Source of the DNA: Parapedobacter defluvii
GTDB taxonomy: Bacteria; Bacteroidota; Bacteroidia; Sphingobacteriales; Sphingobacteriaceae
Direction of reading: 5' to 3'
DNA: 64,000 nt
Assembly: GCF_014642075.1 (NCBI RefSeq)
Contig: NZ_BMIK01000008.1
Location: 62,001 to 126,000, forward strand
Shown here: positions 55,383-64,000 of the stretch, one piece after another
How positions within the stretch are numbered: position 1 is the stretch's first letter
Layout of the letters: each line of letters begins with the position of its first letter
Translations under genes and position numbers: made by a program
Notes under the pieces: model-generated
Databases searched by the model: none
Told to the model about the DNA's origin: nothing
What the model saw: the letters and a program-made list of their open reading frames with translations, nothing else

Positions 55383-57512
55383 ATGGAGAATATGTTGAAG
55401 AAAGTGCTTTTTGCACTGTTTGTGGTGGCGATAGCAGCCTGTGGGTCCAAGCCGAGAGTGAACCTCGATGCAGAAACCGGAGCCTTGAAACCAACGGCAC
55501 AGCATGCCGTTATTGCAAAGGATGTGGTGGGGCTATTTGAATCGATAAGTTATAAGAAGGTACCTTTTAGTGATTCTATTTCGTCTGTGATTTTTGACAA
55601 TCTGATCAAAGCGGTAGACCAAGGAAAGAACTACCTGATGCAGTCGGATATTGACGGATTTGAGCAGTATAGGAATTCATTGGGAGAAGATTTCCGGAAT
55701 GGCGATCTGAGCGCGGCTTATCACGTGTTTAACGTGTATATGAAGCGTTACCTGGAACGGTTGGATTATGCCTTGACACAGGTCAACGCACCGCACGATT
55801 TTTCCGTAGACGAACAGTATATTTACAATCGAGAGAAAGAAGCGTGGTTTGCGTCGGAAGCAGAGGCAAACGACCAATGGCGCAAGCGGGTAAAATATGA
55901 CTTGTTGAATTTACGGCTTAGCGGTGGTAGTACCGACTCAGCTACAGCTAAACAAAAGGAAACGTTGACAAATCGGTATAAGAATCTCATTTCGATGGCC
56001 AAAAAGACCGATAACAACGAGGCGTTTCAGGTTATTATGACGGCACTTACGGATGCAATCGACCCGCATACGAGCTATTTCAATCCTTATTTCGCACAGC
56101 GGTTTAACGAAGATATGGCCAATACATTTGAAGGCATCGGTGCCCGGCTGTCCATGGAAAACGAAATGGTGAAGGTGGCCGATATCATCGTGGGCGGGCC
56201 TGTATACAAAGAAAAGGCCTTGAAAATCGATGACCGTATCATTGCTGTTGCACAGGGAAAAGATGGGGAGTTTGAAGACATTATCGGCTGGAAACTGGAT
56301 CATGCGGTGTCAAAGATTAAGGGCCCCAAGGGTACCATAGTGCGGTTAAAGGTAATTCCTGCCGGTGAAGAGCTTACTGCGGAACCCAAAATCGTATCAC
56401 TCACCCGGGATCGGGTAGTGATTGAAGACGAATCGGCCAAGAGCGAAATCAAGGAAGTAAAGGGAGACGATGGAAAGACGTATCGTGTCGGCATTATCAG
56501 CCTACCCAAGTTCTATATTGATTTTGAGGCCTACCGTAAAAATGATCCCAATTACAAGAGTACTACCCGCGATGTCCGGCTGTTACTTGATTCACTGAAA
56601 CAGAAAAATGTAGATGCTGTGGTGATGGACCTACGGTTTAACGGAGGGGGCTCGCTGCAGGAATCCATAGAATTGACAGGGCTGTTTATTGACAACGGAC
56701 CCGTAGTACAGGTACGTGATACCCGGAACCAAGTCGAGGTAAACAGCGACCGCGAAAATGGCGTGGTATGGGATGGCCCGTTAGGGGTTATCATCAATCG
56801 CTTCAGTGCCTCCGCGTCTGAAATTTTCGCAGCAGCCATCCAGGATTATGGCAGAGGCGTTATTTTAGGATCACAGTCTTATGGAAAGGGGACCGTACAG
56901 TCCGCTATTGACATGAGCCGCGTGATCAGTCCTACCGATCGGCTGTTGCTGAAGGCACAGGCTGACGGCGATGACGGTCTGCCGGCCGGTGCACCCCAGT
57001 TCGGACAGATTAACATTACCTTAGCTAAATTTTATCGGATTACGGGTAGCAGCACCCAACACAAGGGGGTAGAGCCTGATATTGTATTTCCATCGTTGTA
57101 TTCCGCTGAGAAATACGGTGAGAGTTCCGAGCCGTCTGCGTTGCCCTGGGATCAGATCAAAGCCACAGATTTTGCGCCGGTTGCCGATTTGAAGCCGATC
57201 ATCACCCAACTCAGCAAAATGCACCAGGCCCGGATGGATAGTTCGCAGGCCTACAAATTTTTGCTGGAAGACATTGATACCATGCAGAAACAGGAATCGG
57301 AAACCAGTGTAACACTTCAAGAAGATAAATTGAAGAAAGAACGAGAGGATAGCCGATTGAAGAGTAAAAGCCGTACAGACGCGCTTCAACAGATGAATAT
57401 GACCACCTCGTTGGGAGGGGTAGTTGCGCCTGATGTGAATGAGGGCCTCGATTTTATCCAAGAAGAAAGTTTATCCATCATGGCTGATTATGTAGCATTG
57501 GAAAAAAGATAG
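55383..57512 (+). CDS. prc: Tail-specific (C-terminal processing) protease, lipoprotein
   Basis: A 709-residue periplasmic S41 protease of the Prc/Tsp type. A lipoprotein signal ends in AIAACG; the N-terminal Tsp domain, a PDZ domain (GIGARLSMENEMVKVADI), and the S41 core follow. In FSASASE the middle Ser (Ser477) lies 25 residues before Lys502 (SYGKG), the expected Ser-Lys dyad. A C-terminal DUF3340-type helical region ends the protein. It probably trims or degrades envelope proteins. ATG 55383 gives the best lipoprotein signal; 55353 is an alternative. Confidence 0.94.
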   Translation: MENMLKKVLFALFVVAIAACGSKPRVNLDAETGALKPTAQHAVIAKDVVGLFESISYKKVPFSDSISSVIFDNLIKAVDQGKNYLMQSDIDGFEQYRNSLGEDFRNGDLSAAYHVFNVYMKRYLERLDYALTQVNAPHDFSVDEQYIYNREKEAWFASEAEANDQWRKRVKYDLLNLRLSGGSTDSATAKQKETLTNRYKNLISMAKKTDNNEAFQVIMTALTDAIDPHTSYFNPYFAQRFNEDMANTFEGIGARLSMENEMVKVADIIVGGPVYKEKALKIDDRIIAVAQGKDGEFEDIIGWKLDHAVSKIKGPKGTIVRLKVIPAGEELTAEPKIVSLTRDRVVIEDESAKSEIKEVKGDDGKTYRVGIISLPKFYIDFEAYRKNDPNYKSTTRDVRLLLDSLKQKNVDAVVMDLRFNGGGSLQESIELTGLFIDNGPVVQVRDTRNQVEVNSDRENGVVWDGPLGVIINRFSASASEIFAAAIQDYGRGVILGSQSYGKGTVQSAIDMSRVISPTDRLLLKAQADGDDGLPAGAPQFGQINITLAKFYRITGSSTQHKGVEPDIVFPSLYSAEKYGESSEPSALPWDQIKATDFAPVADLKPIITQLSKMHQARMDSSQAYKFLLEDIDTMQKQESETSVTLQEDKLKKEREDSRLKSKSRTDALQQMNMTTSLGGVVAPDVNEGLDFIQEESLSIMADYVALEKR

Positions 57513-57539
57513 CAGTGGCGCGCTATCAGAAGTAAAGCC

Positions 57540-58922
57540 ATGAATAGCCCATTGCCATTCTTGCTGTTCAGCATACTGACAACTGTGTCGGTGTATGCAC
57601 AAACCGATCGGACAGTTTTGGATAACCGGCCAAACATTATCTTCTTGCTAACAGACGATCACCGGGCAGATGCATTGGGAGCTATGGGGAATCCCATCAT
57701 CCAAACTCCCTACCTGGATGCCATGGCTAAAGCTGGCTACCTTTTCCGCAATGCCTATGTGACCACTTCGATCTGTGCGGTAAGCCGCGCCAGCTTGCTT
57801 AGCGGGCAGTATATGTCCAGGCATAAAATCGATGATTTTAGTACCGATTTTTCCGATTCAGCCCTTGCAAACACGTATCCGATGCTGTTGCAGAAAGCCG
57901 GTTATCACATCGGGTTTATTGGTAAGTATGGCGTAGGCAACCAGCCGCCTGGCGATCGTTTTGATTTTTGGTCTTGCTGGGAACACGGTCAGCCACCCTA
58001 TTGGTTGAAAGACGGTACAGGAAATGATGTGCATCAAACCGACAGCATAGCGCGGGATATAATACGGTTTTTGGATGCGTATGGGGTGCAAAAGAAACCT
58101 TTTTGCTTGTCTGTCAGTTTCAAAGCTCCTCACGAACTTGATGGCGATCCACCTATATACCAGGTTCAGGAACGCTTCAAAAGCCGCTATGAACAGGATA
58201 CGATTCCTCCCCAGCCAAATGGAGGGACCGAATCCTGGAAACGGACTCCTCCTTTTTTTCATAACGATGGCAATATTGCCCGCAAGCGTTGGGAGGGTTT
58301 ATTTGGTACCGAGGAACAATACCAAACGAATGTAAAGAATTATTACCGGCTCATTACCGGAGTGGATGAAGTAGTGGGTAAACTGCGGGAAAAATTGGCT
58401 TCATTGGGCATTGATGACCGTACAGTCATCATTTTCATGGGCGACAACGGTTTCTGTTTGGGTAATCACGGCCTGCAGGGAAAATGGTTTGGGTATGAAG
58501 AATCGGTGCGCATACCGCTTATTATTTATGACCCTCGCAAATTGGTTGGTGACCAAGGTAACATTTCGCATATGGTGCTGAATATCGATATTGCACCGAC
58601 CATCCTCGGATATGCCGGTGTGCCTGTTCCAGTAGCAATGCAAGGAGCGGATCTCAGACAAACGGCGTTAAAGGGGCGGCCTCCCCGAACGGATTTCTTT
58701 TACGAACATACCTTTATGGGAAGCCCCGGTATCCCGAAAGTGGAAGGTGTTATCGGCAACAGATACAAATATATGGTGTATGCGGAGTATGGCTACGAAG
58801 AGCTGTTTGATCTCAAACGAGATCCTTACGAGCTGAATAATGTTGCAGAGGATGAGGCCTATACAAAGCAATTGAAGCAGATGCGGACGCGCTATGCGTT
58901 GTTGAAACAGGCCGTTCAATGA
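57540..58922 (+). CDS. Exported sulfatase (S1 family), non-canonical CAVSR motif
   Basis: A 460-residue exported protein with a signal peptide ending VYAQ. NIIFLLTDDHRAD gives the metal-binding Asp pair, and IIFMGDNGFCLGNHG the later metal and substrate residues. The formylglycine site is C79-A-V-S-R83, where the standard motif C-x-P/A-x-R has Val at the third place. It may still be matured or may be inactive or atypical. Length and order fit the S1 sulfatases that act on sulfated sugars. It lies 27 bp after the protease gene, with no other glycan-degrading gene nearby. Confidence 0.88.
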   Translation: MNSPLPFLLFSILTTVSVYAQTDRTVLDNRPNIIFLLTDDHRADALGAMGNPIIQTPYLDAMAKAGYLFRNAYVTTSICAVSRASLLSGQYMSRHKIDDFSTDFSDSALANTYPMLLQKAGYHIGFIGKYGVGNQPPGDRFDFWSCWEHGQPPYWLKDGTGNDVHQTDSIARDIIRFLDAYGVQKKPFCLSVSFKAPHELDGDPPIYQVQERFKSRYEQDTIPPQPNGGTESWKRTPPFFHNDGNIARKRWEGLFGTEEQYQTNVKNYYRLITGVDEVVGKLREKLASLGIDDRTVIIFMGDNGFCLGNHGLQGKWFGYEESVRIPLIIYDPRKLVGDQGNISHMVLNIDIAPTILGYAGVPVPVAMQGADLRQTALKGRPPRTDFFYEHTFMGSPGIPKVEGVIGNRYKYMVYAEYGYEELFDLKRDPYELNNVAEDEAYTKQLKQMRTRYALLKQAVQ

Positions 58923-58950
58923 GGCTCTTTCATCGGATAAAATAGATACT

Positions 58951-59697
58951 ATGTTATTGCCTATTGGAGACGAGAATCACGACCGGAAATCATTTCCATT
59001 TGTCAACTATTTGTTAATCGGATTAAACATCTTTGTTTTTATATTTTTTCAGGGTTTCGGGTATAACATCCAATTCACATTTTCATATGCCACCATTCCC
59101 GCAGAAATCTTGACAGGTAGTGATATCGTCACCGATAATCAGCTCATTGTTGATCCGATTTCGGGTAAGTCTTTTGAAATGCCCGGATTACAGCCAACAG
59201 GCATTCCTGTGTTTTTAACGCTCATTACCTCCATGTTCATGCACGGTGGGGTAGGGCATTTGGCAGGGAACATGCTCTATTTGTGGATATGCGGAGACAA
59301 TGTAGAAGATCGTTTGGGGCATTTTCGTTACCTTGTTTTCTATTTGCTATGCGGTGTGTTGAGTGGTTTAACCCACGTATTGAGTGTGTGGTTTTTCGGA
59401 CAGGATCTTTTAACGCCGTGTTTGGGTGCATCAGGGGCTATTTCGGCAGTATTGGCGGGTTATTTGGTGCTTTTTCCACATAAGCGCATTACCTTCCTGT
59501 TGTTTTTCTTCGTTGTTTCGATCCCGGCTGTCATCGCAATTGGTCTATGGTTCCTGTTTCAGGTGAGCAATGGGCTCGGTGCATTGGGTGGTGAACAGGC
59601 AGGTGGTGTAGCTTATGCGGCACATATAGGTGGCTTCATTGCCGGATTGTTATTGGTGAACCGCTTTCGGCAACGTCTGCGTTACCAGCGTGTTTAA
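58951..59697 (+). CDS. Rhomboid-family intramembrane serine protease
   Basis: A 248-residue membrane protein with six or seven hydrophobic segments. The catalytic Ser161 lies in GASGA and the His225 in AAHIGG, the expected rhomboid dyad; FMHGGVGHLAGNMLYLWICG carries the conserved His and Asn. It should cleave membrane-spanning substrates. It ends at a strong hairpin terminator. Confidence 0.94.
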   Translation: MLLPIGDENHDRKSFPFVNYLLIGLNIFVFIFFQGFGYNIQFTFSYATIPAEILTGSDIVTDNQLIVDPISGKSFEMPGLQPTGIPVFLTLITSMFMHGGVGHLAGNMLYLWICGDNVEDRLGHFRYLVFYLLCGVLSGLTHVLSVWFFGQDLLTPCLGASGAISAVLAGYLVLFPHKRITFLLFFFVVSIPAVIAIGLWFLFQVSNGLGALGGEQAGGVAYAAHIGGFIAGLLLVNRFRQRLRYQRV

Positions 59698-59703
59698 AAA
59701 ACG

Positions 59704-59736
59704 AAAGGTTTCCAAACGGGGAGAATGGAAACCTTT
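59704..59736. terminator. Bidirectional hairpin terminator
   Basis: An 11-bp perfect stem (59704-59714 with 59726-59736, 11-base loop, AAAGGTTTCCA) follows the rhomboid gene within seven bases, followed by ACTAAC. Being an exact inverted repeat with A/T-rich arms, it can stop transcription from both directions between the converging rhomboid and glycosyltransferase genes. Confidence 0.72.
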
Positions 59737-59849
59737 ACTAACCAATTATAAACCTAAATTATGATGAACAAAGATAATACACATTTTTGAAACAACTGCA
59801 CTGTACTGTCCTGCCCCGATGCCCGGTGTGATGAAAAGTCAGTTAAGAG

Positions 59850-60761
59850 TTAAGACAGGAAATCTTTTGCTTTACGGATGAAGGGTTTTATGCGATAGAG
59901 TCCATCGGAAAGTTTGCGGATGAGCCGTTCGTCATACCGCTGATCCGCTACCACAAAAGGGTTTAATTGAAAGTCCTGTATATCGAGTTCATCGGTCTGC
60001 ATATCGGCTATATCGGCTATTGCCTTGTGGGTGTGGGAGGCGTCCGTTCCGAAACCGATGTTTTTGATCAGATTCACGGCAGGTACAATGCTCAGACCCG
60101 AATTGATTGCGCGGGAAAAGCTCCATTGGTAGTCCCAGGTGTCTAAGCTCTTTTCAAAGACCTGTTCATAGAGGTACATCCGCCAGGCATAGGTACTACC
60201 TAAGAATCCCTTGAGTATCCCGGTGGCTTTGGCTTGGCGGTATTTTCCGGGCGACAGATCAAAATGCTTCCAGGCCCTGCGCCAACTGGCCCACCCCCAT
60301 ATGCCACCGTATTTTGAAAAAAAATAAGGGTACTGCGGGTCGGGTGTATAATGGCCGATGAAATTGGTGCCCGAAATCTGCATGATGCGGGTGTCATCCC
60401 GGTAAACATCCAGCATCTGCGCACAAAAAGGGAAGAAAGACAGGTGGGGAAGGCAGTCGTCTTCCAAAATAATGCCGTGCTCCTCGTGTTCAAAAAACCA
60501 GGATATCGCCTCGCTCACCGCGATCTTGCAACCTAGGTTTACAGGTCTGAACAACGTTTTTACCTCGCACTCCCAATCAATGCGATCGATCAGAAACTGA
60601 CGTACATGGTCTACTTTCTCTTTTTCGCCCTGCACCTGTGGCCGGGGGCCATCCGAGGCAAGGTAAAGCCTGGCAGGGCGGTATCGGGCCACTTGTTCAA
60701 ATACCCGCCGGGTGGTGTCCAATCGGTTAAATGTAATCAACAATACCGGTACATGACTCAT
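59850..60761 (-). CDS. Nucleotide-diphospho-sugar transferase-like glycosyltransferase
   Basis: A 303-residue GT-A-like protein: VPVLLITFNRLDTTRR, RLYLASDGPRP and IILEDDCLPHLSFFPF (EDD in the DxD position) with IWGWASWRRAWKHFD are typical of nucleotide-diphospho-sugar transferases near glycan loci in Bacteroidota. Its start overlaps the end of the methyltransferase gene by ATGA, so it is the last gene of the flippase operon. Sugar and acceptor are unknown. Confidence 0.86.
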   Translation of the reverse strand: MSHVPVLLITFNRLDTTRRVFEQVARYRPARLYLASDGPRPQVQGEKEKVDHVRQFLIDRIDWECEVKTLFRPVNLGCKIAVSEAISWFFEHEEHGIILEDDCLPHLSFFPFCAQMLDVYRDDTRIMQISGTNFIGHYTPDPQYPYFFSKYGGIWGWASWRRAWKHFDLSPGKYRQAKATGILKGFLGSTYAWRMYLYEQVFEKSLDTWDYQWSFSRAINSGLSIVPAVNLIKNIGFGTDASHTHKAIADIADMQTDELDIQDFQLNPFVVADQRYDERLIRKLSDGLYRIKPFIRKAKDFLS

Positions 60762-61402
60762 ATTGAAAAGCAGTTGGTGGACCGATAGAAAACACTGGTT
60801 TCTTTCCGATAGAAAAGGCCCGGGGAAATCCCGCTGAAAGGTAGCATCTTGAAGCCGGCCTGTTTGAGATAAGAGATTCCTTCTTGGAATTTATCCAATT
60901 CCGTGTCGTCGAAAATAATCACCCCTTGTTCACTGAGGGCATCAACGGCATGTTTGCAGCAATTATTGCGGTCGAATCCATCGATCAATATCACGTCGAA
61001 TTTTTTTCCCTGTAATGTTGCCGCACGGCAATAATCGCCATCCACGGCACCTTCATAGTGGATCAGTGTGACGTTTTCAGCTTTGTCTTTCATCCCTGCA
61101 GCCAACCATTCGCGGTCATGCTCAGCCGAAGTGACGGAAGCTACCCGTTTCGAAAAATAACGGGTGGAATAACCCGAACCGTATTCGAACACGTGTAAAG
61201 TATCGGATAATCGTGGTTCCATAAAATCGATGAACGAGTAGGTAAACCAAGGCAAAGGTTGCCTGTTTTTATCCAGCGGTACGCGTGCCCGATAGGCTTC
61301 CATCCAGCCGATCTCCGCTAAATAGCCTTTCACACCGAATGAAAGGAGCGACCTGACCTTGCGCAAGCTGAACAAACTGCTTATCGGATAAATAAACTTC
61401 AT
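60758..61402 (-). CDS. SAM-dependent methyltransferase-like protein of the flippase operon
   Basis: A 214-residue cytoplasmic protein with class I SAM-binding features: VFEYGSGYSTRYFSKRV for the SAM loop, SAEHDREW for the second acidic residue and KFDVILIDGFDRNNC for motif III. It could methylate a sugar or other small molecule, or be a non-enzymatic relative. An upstream in-frame extension to 61579 lies inside the flippase gene and is rejected; ATG 61402 overlaps the flippase stop by 4 bp. Confidence 0.8.
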   Translation of the reverse strand: MKFIYPISSLFSLRKVRSLLSFGVKGYLAEIGWMEAYRARVPLDKNRQPLPWFTYSFIDFMEPRLSDTLHVFEYGSGYSTRYFSKRVASVTSAEHDREWLAAGMKDKAENVTLIHYEGAVDGDYCRAATLQGKKFDVILIDGFDRNNCCKHAVDALSEQGVIIFDDTELDKFQEGISYLKQAGFKMLPFSGISPGLFYRKETSVFYRSTNCFSI

Positions 61403-62754
61403 TTTTTGATGGATTTGCGTGCTAAAGTACTCAATGTATTCCACAATATAAGCGCTTTGAGCATGGAAAAGCCATGCTGCCGGGTTTTGGGAAGGAGTAG
61501 TACTGAAAAAGTGGAAATAAAATAAGCTAAGAGAGTAGCTAATGCGGCACCGTTCATGCCATAGCGAGGCAATAGCCAAAGGTTGAGTAGAATATTCGCA
61601 ACGGCACCGACGGCTGTACGCAGAAATGATATGCGTGTAAGGTTTTCAGCAATCAAGTATTGGCCGCTTGCGGTGCCCAGAAATACGAATACACCCGCCC
61701 AGATATGGATAGCAAGGGCAGGGGCACCGGAATGGAATTCGGGCCTGTTGGAATAAAGTAGTTGGTAAATCGTGGGTGCTGCGAAAGTGATAATCAGCGC
61801 AATACTCCCGCTGATCAATACCATGAGCTCGTAAAGTTGCTGTAGCCGCTTCTGATAGCGTGCCGGGTCATCACGCCGGGCGTGCATAAGCGCCGGGAAC
61901 AGTGCCGCCACCAGTGCCATGGGGAAAAAATACCAGCCTTCGCTAAGGGTCACCACCGTGGTATACACACCCAGAGACGCTTTCCCCCAAAAAGCGTCCA
62001 ACATGAGTTGGTCAATCTTCATATAGAGGGTTACAAATACCGAAGACAGGGCTAGGGGCCACGCATGCTTAAGAAGGTTCTTGGCTACCGTCAGATCAAA
62101 CTTCCAATGGAAGGGGTTGTGGTGCTGCGCACGGTAAACATAGAGGTATCCAACCGATAGCAACACGGCGTCTCCGAGTAGCATCCAGATGAAAGCGTCT
62201 AAGGGCGCCTTACAGAGGATGAGGGTAAGTTTCACCAGCGCCGACAACAGATTGGCTCCGACCTGCACATACATGATATACTTGCCTTTGGCAATGGACT
62301 GGAAATAGCAGTCGATGATGTTGACAGATTGAGCTACGCACATGAACGATACGATGGTTACATAGTTCAACGGTGCTGCTGGGGGTTCGGGCGCGAAGTG
62401 GCTGATAAGTAGGTAAGCCAAATAAATCAAGGGGATGGCGGCAAGTCCCGCAAGTAGCCGCAGACGAAATGCAGAACCCAGGATGGTGTGGTGCTGCTGC
62501 GGATGCAACAGCAGCTGCCGGGTTACCAGGCTATCGGTTCCCAATGCACTTGCGGCTGCAAAAAAGGATATTAACGCAAGGGGGTAATTGAGAATGCCGG
62601 TTTGGGCATCGCCTAGGTAATTGGGGATCGCAATGGCTGTGATCAGCATCTTGATGAACAGGGATCCCACACGGGCCATCAGCAACCAACCGGTATTTTT
62701 CAGGTACTTGTCAAAGGCCTGCGCATCAAAACCGGGTAACGAAGGTAGCTTCAT
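61399..62754 (-). CDS. Wzx-like polysaccharide flippase
   Basis: A 451-residue inner-membrane protein with about 12-14 hydrophobic segments, of the oligosaccharide/polysaccharide transporter (MOP/Wzx) type. It would flip lipid-linked glycan units across the inner membrane. It is first in a three-gene leftward operon with ATGA overlap to the methyltransferase gene. The large glycosyltransferase cluster has no flippase of its own, so this protein may serve it. Confidence 0.92.
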   Translation of the reverse strand: MKLPSLPGFDAQAFDKYLKNTGWLLMARVGSLFIKMLITAIAIPNYLGDAQTGILNYPLALISFFAAASALGTDSLVTRQLLLHPQQHHTILGSAFRLRLLAGLAAIPLIYLAYLLISHFAPEPPAAPLNYVTIVSFMCVAQSVNIIDCYFQSIAKGKYIMYVQVGANLLSALVKLTLILCKAPLDAFIWMLLGDAVLLSVGYLYVYRAQHHNPFHWKFDLTVAKNLLKHAWPLALSSVFVTLYMKIDQLMLDAFWGKASLGVYTTVVTLSEGWYFFPMALVAALFPALMHARRDDPARYQKRLQQLYELMVLISGSIALIITFAAPTIYQLLYSNRPEFHSGAPALAIHIWAGVFVFLGTASGQYLIAENLTRISFLRTAVGAVANILLNLWLLPRYGMNGAALATLLAYFISTFSVLLLPKTRQHGFSMLKALILWNTLSTLARKSIKK

Positions 62755-62776
62755 GAATGCTGTCGGTGTTTTGGCG

Positions 62777-62784
62777 CAAAGATA
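62777..62784 (-). promoter_or_regulatory. Predicted -7 box for the flippase operon
   Basis: The minus strand reads TATCTTTG, matching TAnnTTTG, 23 bp before the flippase ATG. A TTG at the usual -33 distance is not evident. Confidence 0.42.
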
Positions 62785-62914
62785 GGTGAATATTTAGTAA
62801 ATTAACTAGTTTATGGCTGCGCAGCTCTTGTAATATCATTCGGTTGTAATCAAATGCATTAATCTTTTTACATGCCATCGTAATTTGCTAATATTACCCG
62901 AAAATTAGTGAACT

Positions 62915-63415
62915 ATGGCAACTATCACATTCAAAGGTTCCGAAGTGCATACGACTGGAACGCTTCCCGCGGTGGGAAACCAGGCACCTGATTTCAAATT
63001 GACTGACGGCAACTTGTCTGATAAGACATTGACTGATTACCGGGGTAAAAAAATTGTTCTTAATATCTTCCCAAGCATCGATACGGGAACCTGCGCGGCT
63101 TCTGTGAGAGCATTCAATCAGAAGGCTGCGGGACTGGACAATACCGTCGTGCTTTGTATCTCGAAAGACCTGCCGTTTGCTCAAGGGCGTTTTTGTGCTG
63201 CTGAGGGGATCAGCGATGTAGTGACGCTTTCTGAGTATAAGGACAGCAATTTTTCCGATGCCTACCAACTGAAGATTGCCGACGGCCCGTTAGCCGGACT
63301 GTTGAGTCGTGCCGTTGTGGTCATCGACGAAAATGGAAAGGTGGTCTACACGGAACAGGTTCCGGAAATTGCCAATGAACCCAACTATGACGCAGCCCTC
63401 GCGGCAATTTCTTAA
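62915..63415 (+). CDS. tpx: Thiol peroxidase (Tpx)
   Basis: A 166-residue peroxiredoxin of the Tpx type that reduces hydroperoxides with thioredoxin. Peroxidatic Cys60 is in FPSIDTGTC and the resolving Cys94 in FAQGRFC, the usual pair. APDFKLT and a conserved C-terminal VVYTEQVPEI complete the family pattern. It diverges from the flippase operon across about 160 bp. Confidence 0.96.
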   Translation: MATITFKGSEVHTTGTLPAVGNQAPDFKLTDGNLSDKTLTDYRGKKIVLNIFPSIDTGTCAASVRAFNQKAAGLDNTVVLCISKDLPFAQGRFCAAEGISDVVTLSEYKDSNFSDAYQLKIADGPLAGLLSRAVVVIDENGKVVYTEQVPEIANEPNYDAALAAIS

Positions 63416-63417
63416 TC

Positions 63418-64000
63418 CTGTACAAAAAGCAGAATAAGATCAAAGCAATAACTCATTTCTACCGATGGGGTATCATTGCTGGCTTTTTAGCTAGTTGTTT
63501 ACACAATCTGCAAGCCCAAATCTGGCCACGCGGCCAGCTAGATACCCCTTATTTGAACATCCCTAAGCGGAAGCAACTGCTGGTGCAGTTGGACATTGAA
63601 AACGGGGGGATGATCAGTAATAATAAACAGGTTCGTGAATCCTTCGGAAACATTTATTATAACGGGATAAACTTCCGGGTTGGATGGCAGACAGACACCG
63701 AAGGCGATAACTATCATCAGCTATACAACTATCCGATCTATGGAATCGGGCTTTATGCCAGCACGTTTCGGAAACCTGAGATAGGCACGCCTACAGCCCT
63801 TTACGGGTTCTTTGCTGCACCTATAAAAGTAGGCCGATTTAAGCGATGGGATTTTAATTATCGGATTTCGCTGGGATTGGCCAGCAATTTTGAGCCGTAT
63901 GATGAAGAAAATAACCCGTTGAATATCCTATTGGGTACACACCGGAATGTCTTCATTGACTTGGGTGCACAGGCAAATTACCGGCTGAACAATCACCTCC
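63418..64000 (+). CDS. Partial: PagL-like acyloxyacyl hydrolase / lipid A deacylase
   Basis: The frame is open from about 63391 to the window edge and reads as a signal segment (GIIAGFLASCLHNLQAQ) followed by a beta-barrel-like protein: NIYYNGINFRVGWQT, YPIYGIGLYAST, RKPEIGTPTALYGFF and FNYRISLGLASNF. This matches the acyloxyacyl hydrolase/PagL-like outer-membrane deacylase family of Bacteroidota, which removes acyl chains from lipid A. No ATG, GTG or TTG precedes the signal segment in frame; CTG 63418 is the marked start but uncertain. The catalytic His/Ser lie beyond the window. Confidence 0.62.
   Translation, partial: MYKKQNKIKAITHFYRWGIIAGFLASCLHNLQAQIWPRGQLDTPYLNIPKRKQLLVQLDIENGGMISNNKQVRESFGNIYYNGINFRVGWQTDTEGDNYHQLYNYPIYGIGLYASTFRKPEIGTPTALYGFFAAPIKVGRFKRWDFNYRISLGLASNFEPYDEENNPLNILLGTHRNVFIDLGAQANYRLNNHL

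Noticed and set aside
1-64000. Mobile elements, CRISPR arrays, tRNA/rRNA genes, phage genes and defence systems
   Set aside because: None was seen on either strand: no transposase or integrase, no regularly spaced repeats, and no recognisable tRNA-like sequences.

Overview
The window looks like a chromosomal segment from a member of the Bacteroidota, most likely the Sphingobacteriaceae (Pedobacter/Parapedobacter-like). The evidence is two SusC/SusD pairs, an ECF sigma factor with a FecR-type anti-sigma factor, a probable hybrid two-component regulator beside a glycosidase, many lipoproteins, and several promoters of the Bacteroidota type (TTG, about 20 bp, TAnnTTTG). No rRNA, tRNA, CRISPR array, insertion sequence or phage gene was seen. 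No gene-free stretch exceeds 300 bases.

Positions 1-30,400 are a glycan and sugar utilisation region. (a) A probable sensor gene (cut by the window start) diverges from a GH20 beta-hexosaminidase. (b) A LacI-type regulator diverges from an operon of a TIM-barrel sugar isomerase, a Gfo/Idh/MocA oxidoreductase, a phytanoyl-CoA-dioxygenase-like enzyme, a lipoprotein PQQ dehydrogenase with a built-in cytochrome c domain, and an exported TIM-barrel protein; a SusC/SusD pair follows. Near-identical palindromes precede both the operon and SusC, so the regulator probably controls both as one oxidative sugar-utilisation regulon. (c) Convergent to this is a second locus: MBL-fold protein, ECF sigma factor, FecR, STN-type SusC, SusD and two surface lipoproteins. 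Divergent from it are three exported carbohydrate-active proteins (two TIM-barrel hydrolase-like, one DUF4838).

Positions 30,400-33,800 hold housekeeping genes: a YkuK-like protein, upp and uvrB. Positions 34,000-48,930 form a cell-surface glycan cluster of 14 glycosyltransferase genes plus a DUF4254 gene. It includes a GT9, two GT-B enzymes, many GT2 enzymes, a DUF616 enzyme and two different fucosyltransferase types (GT11-like and GT10). Many of these genes overlap by ATGA.

Positions 48,980-59,700 are mostly housekeeping: a SixA-like phosphatase, a DUF255 thioredoxin-like protein, a SlyD-like isomerase, mnmD-rarA, and a run of TPR protein, tail-specific protease, sulfatase and rhomboid protease. 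Positions 59,850-62,754 are a second small glycan operon (flippase, methyltransferase, glycosyltransferase). The window ends with tpx and the 5' part of a PagL-like outer-membrane deacylase gene.

Starts were moved to internal ATGs where a signal peptide, conserved motif or promoter position supported it. Family names come from reading motifs by eye, not from database searches.
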